Assembly (NCBI GenBank): GCA_002452555.1
Contig: DKER01000245.1
Coordinates: 1-8,564, forward strand
From: Fidelibacterota bacterium UBA6817
GTDB taxonomy: Bacteria > Fidelibacterota > Fidelibacteria > Fidelibacterales > Fidelibacteraceae
Reading direction: 5' to 3'
DNA: 8,564 nucleotides
A model generated the notes under the pieces. That model worked only from the letters and a program-made list of their open reading frames with translations, searched no databases and had not been told where the DNA came from. Below, piece by piece: positions 1 to 5,562 of the stretch (its first letter is position 1; the number at the start of each line of letters is the position of its first letter). A program made the translations under genes and the position numbers.

Positions 1-883
1 CAATGTCGAAAAGTTTTATTCATGGAATGCCCATGTTGACACCTATTTATGGGAGATTGAAAAAATGCCAAAAAATATGAATGAAAGCCCCGTATCCGTT
101 AAAAAACCGGTAGACGCCATGGGGAAGCGGCTTTTATCTCTAAATCACCTGCTGATTACTGATATCGATTATACATTAATCGGCGGAGATAATAACCACC
201 TTGGTGAATTATGCGGAAAGATAGATGAAGCCCGGGATTTTCTTGGTTTTGGAGTGGCAACGGGACGTACTGTTGAATCTGCTTCAGACATCATTCATGA
301 ATACTGGATACCGTTTCCGGATTTTCTGATTACGTCTGTGGGAACAGAGATCTATTGCGGAAAAGATCTCTCATACGACCAGGGCTACGATGCCCATATT
401 TCCAAGCAGTGGAACCGGGGAAAAATTGTAGACGTCCTTGCCTCCTTTGATTTTCTCATTTATCAGGAGGATGATACACAGCGGAAATTCAAGGTGAGTT
501 ATTATATGGAACCGGATAAAGACCGCCTTGACATGATTCATAATGCCCTGGTAAAAAATAAGCTGAAATATAACCTGATATATTCCCACAACCAGTTTCT
601 GGATATTCTTCCTGTATTGGCATCAAAAGGGAAAGCAATCCGTTATTTAAGCTATAAATGGGAGATTCCCCTGCGCCAAATGATTGTCAGCGGAGATTCG
701 GGGTATGATGAAGAGATGCTCCGCAGCGGAGCCCTGGGGGTTGTCGTCGGAAATTACAGCGAAGAACTGGAACATCTGAAAGACAACAACCGTATCTTCT
801 TTGCGGGGAAACACTATGCCGGGGGAATCCTTGAAGGAATGGATCACTATGACATATTTGAAAAAGCAAAAACAAAGGATTGA
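1..883 (+). CDS. sps: Bifunctional sucrose-phosphate synthase/phosphatase, C-terminal part (cut by left window edge)
   Basis: The reading frame is open from base 2 to the TGA at 881-883, so the start lies outside the window. The first 21 codons contain YSWNAHVDTYL, matching the F/Y-S-W-x-x-H-x-x-Y-L close of the sucrose-phosphate synthase glycosyltransferase domain (UDP/ADP-glucose + fructose-6-P to sucrose-6-P). After a linker of about 30 residues comes a HAD-superfamily sucrose-phosphate phosphatase domain. Counting from the in-frame Met at base 65, the motifs are: I, DIDYT (D33, D35, T37); II, ATGR (T66); III, a Lys in ASKGKA (K188 or K190); IV, GDSGYDEE (D211, D215). All four are present, so this domain should be catalytic, unlike the degenerate phosphatase-like domain of plant and some cyanobacterial SPS. 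The Met at 65 has a GGGAG 9 bases upstream and could be called as a start, but the conserved SPS sequence before it argues for a fusion. It is cytoplasmic and lies directly upstream of sucrose synthase. Confidence 0.9.
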   Translation, partial: NVEKFYSWNAHVDTYLWEIEKMPKNMNESPVSVKKPVDAMGKRLLSLNHLLITDIDYTLIGGDNNHLGELCGKIDEARDFLGFGVATGRTVESASDIIHEYWIPFPDFLITSVGTEIYCGKDLSYDQGYDAHISKQWNRGKIVDVLASFDFLIYQEDDTQRKFKVSYYMEPDKDRLDMIHNALVKNKLKYNLIYSHNQFLDILPVLASKGKAIRYLSYKWEIPLRQMIVSGDSGYDEEMLRSGALGVVVGNYSEELEHLKDNNRIFFAGKHYAGGILEGMDHYDIFEKAKTKD

Positions 884-888
884 GCTTG
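874..888 (+). promoter_or_regulatory. Ribosome binding site and TTG start of sucrose synthase
   Basis: AAAGGA at 874-879 sits 6 bases before the TTG at 886-888, which is ideal spacing. The alternative in-frame TTG at 880-882 directly abuts AAAGGA and so has no usable spacing. I therefore place the start at 886. The upstream stop (TGA, 881-883) lies between the site and the start, so termination of the SPS/SPP protein and initiation of sucrose synthase occur on the same few bases. This suggests translational coupling. No ATG is available in frame nearby. Confidence 0.6.
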
Positions 889-1542
889 AAGTCAAACAAC
901 AACACGGAAAAATTAATTAATAAAAAAGAGTTCCAATTATTTAAAGAGTTTATTGCCGTTCTGTCTGAGCATGAAGGTAAAATACTGCTTCAAAATGATC
1001 TTCTTCTTATTTTTAAAATGTTCTGCCGGGATAAAAATAAAGACAGTGATTTCTATGAACAATCCTCTGTTGCTCAATTTTTGTCAAGAATACAGGAGAT
1101 CATTATCCGGAATGAATTTATGGCTCTGATGTACCGTCACGGTATTGGAAAATATCGTTTTTATATGCTTCGGCAGTATGGCGAATTCATGGAGAAAATC
1201 GACCCCGGAGCCTATTTAGATATAAAGGATACCCAAATCAGTCCGGTTGATAAAATATTTACACCCTTGCATATTGATTTTATGCCCTTTTATGATTTTT
1301 CACCGTCCATTAAGGATAAACGTTCTGTAGGTAAGGGAATTCGTTACCTGAACCGTTATTTGAGCAGTCACCTCTTTCAGAACCCCAAAGAATGGAACGA
1401 TAAACTGTTCAATTTTATCAAAATGCACAGCCATAATGGATATCAACTGCTGGTCAATGGTTCTATCCTGAGTGATTTTGACAGTTTTTACACTGAACTG
1501 GAAACAATGATTGAAACGCTTTCCCAAAAAGCCGAAAGATGA
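886..1542 (+). CDS. Sucrose synthase fragment 1: N-terminal regulatory domains
   Basis: This frame covers roughly the first 218 codons of the interrupted sucrose synthase. These are the helical N-terminal region and the ENOD40-binding-like domain that plant and bacterial sucrose synthases carry before the glycosyltransferase fold. The clearest match is HIDFMPFYDFSPSIKDKRSV followed by GKGIRYLNRYLSSHLF and a later MHSHNGYQLLVNGSIL, which parallels the plant stretch with DFEPFN, GVEFLNRHLSAKLF and HCHKG. The frame ends at TGA 1540-1542, just after an A run where the family sequence continues in the next frame. Alone it has no catalytic residues. Start choice: TTG 886, see the ribosome binding site entry. 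Confidence 0.7.
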   Translation: MKSNNNTEKLINKKEFQLFKEFIAVLSEHEGKILLQNDLLLIFKMFCRDKNKDSDFYEQSSVAQFLSRIQEIIIRNEFMALMYRHGIGKYRFYMLRQYGEFMEKIDPGAYLDIKDTQISPVDKIFTPLHIDFMPFYDFSPSIKDKRSVGKGIRYLNRYLSSHLFQNPKEWNDKLFNFIKMHSHNGYQLLVNGSILSDFDSFYTELETMIETLSQKAER

Positions 1543-2617
1543 GCCGTTCTCCCGGATTGAAACAATCCTGAAGAAAGCCGGGTTTGAACCGGGATGGGGA
1601 AATACGACGGAACGTATTGCTGAATCCATGCAGTTGCTCTATGATCTGCTCAATGAACCGGATGATTCGCTTTTAGAGTCTTTCATCAGCCGTGTTCCCA
1701 TGCCGCACATATCAAAAATTGCCATTGTTTCACCTCATGGATGGTTTGGTCAGGAACATGTTCTGGGGAAGCCGGATACGGGGGGACAGGTTATCTACAT
1801 TCTGGACCAGGTAAGGGCTTTGGAAGAATTTTTAATAGAGTCTTTCCGATTATGGGGATTGGACATAAAACCTCGGATTATTGTCATCACCCGCTTGATC
1901 CCCGATGCGGTAGACACGACTTGTGACCGGAAACATGAACAGATTCACGGAACGGAAAACGGATGGATACTGCGAATTCCCTTCCGGGATAAACACCATC
2001 AGGTAATACCGCACTGGATTTCCCGTTTTCATGTCTGGCCTTATCTGGAACAATTTGCTGAAGATGCAGCCTTTGCCGTTCAGAGTGAATTTCAGGGGAA
2101 GCCCGATCTTATTATCGGGAATTATTCCGACGGAAATCTTGTGGCATCCTTCATGTCCGATGCTTTGGACGTTACACAATGCACCATTGCTCATGCACTT
2201 GAAAAGACAAAATATCTTTTTTCCGATTTTTATTGGAAAAACGTGGATGATCAATACCACTTTTCCCTTCAGTTTACAGCAGACATGATTGCCATGAACA
2301 AATCCGATTTTATCATTGCCAGCACCCATCAGGAAATTATCGGCGCGGAAATGGCCATGGGACAATATGAATCCTACCAGAATTTTACGCTGCCCGGCCT
2401 TTACCAGGTTTTAAACGGGATCAATCTTTTTGCTCCCAAATTCAATGTGATTCCACCGGGCGTGGACTTCCATATTTTGAGAAAGAAAAGCGCCTTGAGG
2501 GAAGCACCCGTCGATGGGAAAATCGAATTTTTCATGAGGAAGCAGATGATATTTACGGTCGTCTTGATGATCCTGAGAAGAAACCGATTTTCACCATGGC
2601 CCGTTTTGACAAAGTAA
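1511..2617 (+). CDS. Sucrose synthase fragment 2: acceptor-side half of the GT-B fold
   Basis: The open frame runs from TTG 1511, but sequence resembling the family begins at about 1531 (PKDEPFSRIETILKKAGFE, then PGWGNTTERI). It ends in family sequence at about 2476 (FNVIPPGVDFHI). The last 47 or so codons (after 2476) are out of frame and meaningless. Within the good part are SPHGWFGQEHVLG, PDTGGQVIYILDQVRALE, RLIPDAVDTTC, WISRFHVWPYLE, GKPDLIIGNYSDGNLVAS, CTIAHALEKTKY and TLPGLYQVLNGI, which form the fructose-side Rossmann domain. No convincing independent ribosome binding site or ATG is seen near the start (the first in-frame ATG is at 1628). Separate expression is therefore unlikely unless the frame is bridged. 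Confidence 0.65.
   Translation: MKRFPKKPKDEPFSRIETILKKAGFEPGWGNTTERIAESMQLLYDLLNEPDDSLLESFISRVPMPHISKIAIVSPHGWFGQEHVLGKPDTGGQVIYILDQVRALEEFLIESFRLWGLDIKPRIIVITRLIPDAVDTTCDRKHEQIHGTENGWILRIPFRDKHHQVIPHWISRFHVWPYLEQFAEDAAFAVQSEFQGKPDLIIGNYSDGNLVASFMSDALDVTQCTIAHALEKTKYLFSDFYWKNVDDQYHFSLQFTADMIAMNKSDFIIASTHQEIIGAEMAMGQYESYQNFTLPGLYQVLNGINLFAPKFNVIPPGVDFHILRKKSALREAPVDGKIEFFMRKQMIFTVVLMILRRNRFSPWPVLTK
1526..1530 (+). other. Frameshift site 1 in sucrose synthase (A5 run)
   Basis: Upstream the family reads ...ETLSQK in frame 1; downstream it reads PKDEPFSRIE in frame 2. The run of five A at 1526-1530 lies exactly at the switch. Removing one A gives an uninterrupted L-S-Q-K-P-K-D-E-P. Frame 1 otherwise stops at TGA 1540-1542. 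The change is +1 (one extra base), which is the usual outcome of A-run slippage in replication or of a homopolymer read error. There is no classical -1 slippery heptamer in the needed direction, so programmed frameshifting is unlikely. Confidence 0.75.
2471..2479 (+). other. Frameshift site 2 in sucrose synthase, with apparent short deletion
   Basis: Frame 2 ends its family match at GVDFHI (ATT at 2474-2476). Frame 1 resumes at EKEKRLEG from GAG 2479. Only two bases (TT, 2477-2478) lie between, where homologues carry about five codons around a Y-F-P-Y motif (plant SPGADMSIYFPYTEEKRRL). A loss of 13 bases would explain both the missing residues and the frame. A loss of a single T from the T run would explain the frame alone. 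Confidence 0.6.
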
Positions 2618-3300
2618 AAAATATTACAGGACTCATTGAAGCCTTTGGGCTGAGTGAAAAGCTTCGTGAAACCTGCAATCTGGTCTTTTCAGCCGGGAGT
2701 ATTCGATTAGAGGATTCCAAAGACGAGGAAGAAAAAGAACAAATTCGGCTGGCATACGAAATTATCGGCAAATATGATTTACACGGCAGCGTACGATGGC
2801 TTCCCAGTATTACAAAGCAGGATACGGGAGAAGTTTACCGCATCATTGCTGACAGAAAGGGAATTTTTGTTCAGCCGGCTCATTTCGAAGCCTTCGGTCT
2901 GACGATTCTGGAAGCCATGATTTCCGGTCTTCCCACATTCGGTCCGTTATTCGGAGGCCCCTCAGAAATCATTGAGCCGGAGCGGAGCGGTTTTCTCATC
3001 AATACCAGTAAGCCGGAATTGATTGCAGAAGGGATTGAAACATTTTTTAAAACATGTAAAAAAGATCCCGGATATTGGGAGAAAATCTCAAAAAATGGAG
3101 TAGAGCGGGTCCGAAGTTCTTTTACCTGGGCACTTTACAGCAAGAAACTGATAAACCTGGCAAAACTGTATGGTTTCTGGCGATATTCCGAATCGGCAGA
3201 AGGAAAAATCAAGCTAAACCGCTACACAGACCTGATCTATCATTTTCTTTTCAGGCAGAGAGCGGAAATTTCAGAACAAATCCAAGGTTTTAATAAATAA
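2596..3300 (+). CDS. Sucrose synthase fragment 3: nucleotide-sugar-binding half
   Basis: Family sequence in this frame really begins at about 2479 (EKEKRLEG, ... DDIYGRLDDPEKKPIFTMAR). The ATG at 2596 is only the conserved Met of FTMARFDKVKN and has no ribosome binding site of its own. The fragment holds the donor-side Rossmann domain: ARFDKVKNITGL (the Arg and Lys that bind the NDP phosphates in GT4 enzymes), SKDEEEKEQI, HFEAFGLTILEAM (E-x7-E pair), SGLPTFGPLFGGPSEII, and the C-terminal helix region with LYGFWRY. It ends at TAA 3298-3300, 11 bases inside the convergent S46 peptidase gene. Confidence 0.65.
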   Translation: MARFDKVKNITGLIEAFGLSEKLRETCNLVFSAGSIRLEDSKDEEEKEQIRLAYEIIGKYDLHGSVRWLPSITKQDTGEVYRIIADRKGIFVQPAHFEAFGLTILEAMISGLPTFGPLFGGPSEIIEPERSGFLINTSKPELIAEGIETFFKTCKKDPGYWEKISKNGVERVRSSFTWALYSKKLINLAKLYGFWRYSESAEGKIKLNRYTDLIYHFLFRQRAEISEQIQGFNK

Positions 3301-5419
3301 TCGTCAACTCCTGAAGGAGATTTTCTGATCCCGGTGTTTCCGTGAGGACGAGAAGCATATAACGAATATCTGCGGAAATGGCCCGAGTGAGTTTATCGTT
3401 GTAAATCCAGTCACTGGTCATGGCCTCGTAATTCCCGTCAAAGGCTGTTCCCACAAGATGCCCCCGACTGTTGAAAACTGCGCTTCCCGAGTTCCCGTTT
3501 GTAATATCCATGGAATGCAAAAAGTTTACAGGAAAATTGTTTAAACGGGAATCATAAAAAGGTCGATTTGTATTTGTCAGTTTGATTTTTTTCAGAAAGG
3601 CTTCCACATAAAACGGATATTCTCCTGACTCTTTTTCCAGAATCCCGGGAAGGGTTGTAAAGGGTTTATAAAAAATGCCGTCTGCCGGCGAATACCCCTC
3701 CACATGGCCGTAGGTGCAGCGTAAGGTTCCGTTGGCGTCGGGGTAAATGGCAGTTTCCGAAACGGATTTGAGTGCATCAAAATATCGAGGCATCAAGACC
3801 ATTTTTTTGCCGGAAATTTGCTTATTTTCTTCTCGAATTTGTGCGGCCTGCTCTTCAAGGAGCCGGGCAAACCGGATCATTGGATCGGTTAGGCCGGAAA
3901 ATTCTTCCGGACTCATATCCAATAATGAACGGCGGAAATCATCGTTGGCCAATTGTGTTTCAGAATATAATTTATCAATAAAGGAATTGATCAGAGAGTC
4001 GTCTTTTTCCGGAAGAAGTATGTCCAGAGCCTTTATTCTTTCAGCGTCGATTGCATCCAGAGAAGCGTTTATGTTTTTATTCAGCAGAATTTTATCCAGC
4101 GTTTCATCATAGCCAAACATAAAATAATCCAGGTATTGTTTCCTGCGATCGTAATCCCTGGCCTGGTAGCCCGATTCCCTTTCCGGATCCGGTTTGGATT
4201 TTTCCAGATTCCAGCGTGTAAGATCATATGCTGCGGCCAATAAACGGCTGTCTCCCCGCAGACGGTCGAAACGACGGTGATAGTCGTAAGAATTTTCGTA
4301 ATCATCCTGAAGTGAAGAGAGTTCCTGCAGGACGGCTTCAATTTCTGATCCCATCTGCGGATGTTTGACAAGATTTTGTTCCAACTGCTCTTTTTCGTTT
4401 ACAACACGATGTTTTTTAAACCCTTCGAGCATACCCTCATACTTTTTTCGATAATTATTGAGTCCCTTTATGCGCGATGACAGTTTCAGGGCGATTTCCG
4501 GGTTGTTTTCTCCCAGTGAATCCATAATGCCCACGAGTGTTTTATAATAGCTGATCGATTCGGGATACTCCCTGTTTACTTCAAAGGCTGCTTCCCGTGC
4601 AGTAAGATACCTCTGGGTCATGCCGGGATAGCCCAGAATCATGGTAAAATCTCCCGGTTTGAGTCCTTTTGCCGATATGGGAAAAAAGTATGACGGTTTA
4701 AAAGGCTCGTTGTCAGGGGAATAGTCTGCCGGTAAATTGTCGGGTCCTGCATAGATCCGGACTATTGTAAAATCACCGGTATGGCGGGGCCACATCCAGT
4801 TATCTATATCCCCGCCGAATTCACCGATGGAACGCGGCGGCGTATAAACCAGCCGGACGTCATTAAATTCCAGGCGACGGACCAAAAAGTATGATTTCCC
4901 GTTATAAAAAGACCGGATAAATATTTTTTCCAGACCTGTTTCTTCCCGGGCAATGACTCGTTTAATTCTGTATTGAACCGAATCATACCGGGCACTTGGG
5001 TCCATATCGGCCGGCAGATTCTTAAGGATTTCGTCTGTAACATCCTCGAATGATACCGTTATCGAAGCTCTGAATCCCGGAATAAACCGCTCATTTTCGA
5101 GATTTTCTGCAATAAATCCATTCTCAAGGATATTATCCTGAAGGGTGCTGAGTCTTTGAATTCCCCCAAACGCCACATGATGGTTTGTAAGGACCAGCCC
5201 CTGATGGGAAATTAAGGAAGCTGATGAACCGTTCAGATTTACTATTCCTGCAGCAATTTCCGGATAACCGGTTTCCTTGTCCACGTTCATGCGGATTTTC
5301 AGGCCGGCCTTGCGCATTTGCTTCAATGGCAAATCATTTAAAAGATACATTCCTTCTACGGCCAATAAGGATTGACAGATTAACAGAACACCTGTAATGA
5401 TCAACAGTTTGGATTTCAT
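3290..5419 (-). CDS. dpp7: S46-family dipeptidyl-peptidase, DPP7-like, exported
   Basis: A 709-residue protein, the usual length for peptidase family S46. These chymotrypsin-fold serine exopeptidases remove dipeptides from peptide N-termini in the periplasm of Gram-negatives. Residues 1-20 form a signal peptide (MKSK, then a hydrophobic stretch ending SLLA). Catalytic His region: HQGLVLTNHH (72-81). Catalytic Asp: GGDIDNWMWPRHTGDF (202-217, D204 or D206). Catalytic Ser: NGNSGSAVF with S644. The residue 18 after the Ser, which is Arg in Asp/Glu-specific DPP11 and Gly in DPP7, is Gly662 (TAFDGNYEA). A preference for hydrophobic P1 side chains is therefore inferred. The C-terminus keeps the usual ADIRYMLLVL strand. 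The middle (about 300-560) is the helical lid region. ATG 5419 is preceded by GGGAG (5425-5429) at 5 bases. The gene appears monocistronic and converges on sucrose synthase. Its likely role is peptide nutrition, unrelated to its neighbours. Confidence 0.9.
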   Translation of the reverse strand: MKSKLLIITGVLLICQSLLAVEGMYLLNDLPLKQMRKAGLKIRMNVDKETGYPEIAAGIVNLNGSSASLISHQGLVLTNHHVAFGGIQRLSTLQDNILENGFIAENLENERFIPGFRASITVSFEDVTDEILKNLPADMDPSARYDSVQYRIKRVIAREETGLEKIFIRSFYNGKSYFLVRRLEFNDVRLVYTPPRSIGEFGGDIDNWMWPRHTGDFTIVRIYAGPDNLPADYSPDNEPFKPSYFFPISAKGLKPGDFTMILGYPGMTQRYLTAREAAFEVNREYPESISYYKTLVGIMDSLGENNPEIALKLSSRIKGLNNYRKKYEGMLEGFKKHRVVNEKEQLEQNLVKHPQMGSEIEAVLQELSSLQDDYENSYDYHRRFDRLRGDSRLLAAAYDLTRWNLEKSKPDPERESGYQARDYDRRKQYLDYFMFGYDETLDKILLNKNINASLDAIDAERIKALDILLPEKDDSLINSFIDKLYSETQLANDDFRRSLLDMSPEEFSGLTDPMIRFARLLEEQAAQIREENKQISGKKMVLMPRYFDALKSVSETAIYPDANGTLRCTYGHVEGYSPADGIFYKPFTTLPGILEKESGEYPFYVEAFLKKIKLTNTNRPFYDSRLNNFPVNFLHSMDITNGNSGSAVFNSRGHLVGTAFDGNYEAMTSDWIYNDKLTRAISADIRYMLLVLTETPGSENLLQELTIIY

Positions 5420-5435
5420 GAATACTCCCGCAAAA

Positions 5436-5514
5436 TTTAACAGGATAATTTAAGCATTGATTCTATGCCGGGCTTAAGCCTTTTTTGCAGTCTTTTATTA
5501 TTTACCCTGTTAAA
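5436..5514. repeat. Concentric inverted repeats upstream of the S46 peptidase gene
   Basis: TTTAACAGG at 5436-5444 has its exact reverse complement CCTGTTAAA at 5506-5514. The midpoint of this pair (5475) nearly coincides with that of a perfect 10-base palindrome, GGCTTAAGCC, at 5471-5480 (midpoint 5475.5). The sequence between them is not otherwise symmetric. It could be a regulatory region with paired outer and central binding sites, or coincidence in AT-rich DNA. Confidence 0.4.
5460..5489 (-). promoter_or_regulatory. Possible promoter of the S46 peptidase gene
   Basis: On the minus strand TAGAAT (5465-5460) matches five of six -10 bases and would start transcription about 33 bases before the ATG. 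The -35 position is weak: TGCAAA at 5489-5484, 18 bases away, matches three of six. The perfect palindrome GGCTTAAGCC (5471-5480) falls within the spacer. A promoter must exist here because the upstream gene ends in a strong terminator, but the exact boxes are a guess. The lineage may use a non-E. coli -10/-33 pattern. Confidence 0.3.
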
Positions 5515-5538
5515 CAAAAAGCCCCGAAAAGGGGCTTT
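5512..5538 (-). terminator. Rho-independent terminator of the lipoprotein gene
   Basis: On the minus strand the stem AAAGCCCC (5538-5531) pairs with GGGGCTTT (5525-5518) around a five-base loop, followed by TTTTTGTTT when read on past the stem. It lies 25 bases after the lipoprotein stop codon. The eight-pair, GC-cored stem with a U tract is a textbook intrinsic terminator. It isolates the lipoprotein gene from the S46 peptidase gene. Read on the plus strand, the run after the stem is poor (TCTGTC), so it acts mainly in the minus direction. Confidence 0.85.
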
Positions 5539-5562
5539 CTGTCGGAACCTTTAGTTGTAAAC

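Larger units (their letters stand above)
886..3300 (+). pseudogene. sus: Sucrose synthase, full length but interrupted by two frame changes
   Basis: Three consecutive open frames together align in order with one sucrose synthase of about 805 codons, the usual family length. The enzyme is a GT4-family, GT-B-fold protein that reversibly converts sucrose + NDP into fructose + NDP-glucose in the cytoplasm. The regulatory N-terminal part is in frame 1 (886-1542), the first Rossmann half in frame 2 (about 1529-2476), and the nucleotide-binding half in frame 1 (about 2477-3300). Family hallmarks remain: SPHGWFGQ and PDTGGQ (1772-1789), GKPDLIIGNYSDGNLVAS, HALEKTKY, FTMARFDKVKN, the E-x7-E pair HFEAFGLTILE (Glu codons at 2887 and 2911), and the C-terminal LAKLYGFWRY. 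The shifts compensate each other. No other damage is visible, so this is a recent inactivation or a sequence/assembly error. The plant QN motif (Q...N before GELYR) is not matched (IT..DT here), as in bacterial enzymes that tend to prefer ADP; that preference is inferred. The gene follows SPS/SPP with a 2-base gap. Confidence 0.85.

Noticed and set aside
65..883. Stand-alone sucrose-phosphate phosphatase starting at ATG 65
   Set aside because: A GGGAG lies 9 bases upstream, but the frame is open to the window edge and encodes the conserved YSWNAHVDTYL end of sucrose-phosphate synthase. A fusion is more likely, although internal initiation cannot be excluded.
1521..1542. Programmed ribosomal frameshift in sucrose synthase at CCCAAAAAG
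   Set aside because: The needed shift is +1, whereas CCC AAA AAG-like heptamers promote -1. There is no stimulatory structure I can see, and a second, opposite shift later makes a programmed mechanism improbable.
1850..2365. Long minus-strand open frame (171 codons) inside sucrose synthase
   Set aside because: It lies opposite a highly conserved enzyme, its translation resembles no protein I recognise, and no ribosome binding site or promoter is evident. It is a shadow of the real gene.
3308..3325. CTCC-TGAA-GGAG hairpin followed by ATTTTC as terminator of the sucrose operon
   Set aside because: The stem is only four pairs, the T run is short and interrupted, and it lies within coding sequence of the convergent gene.
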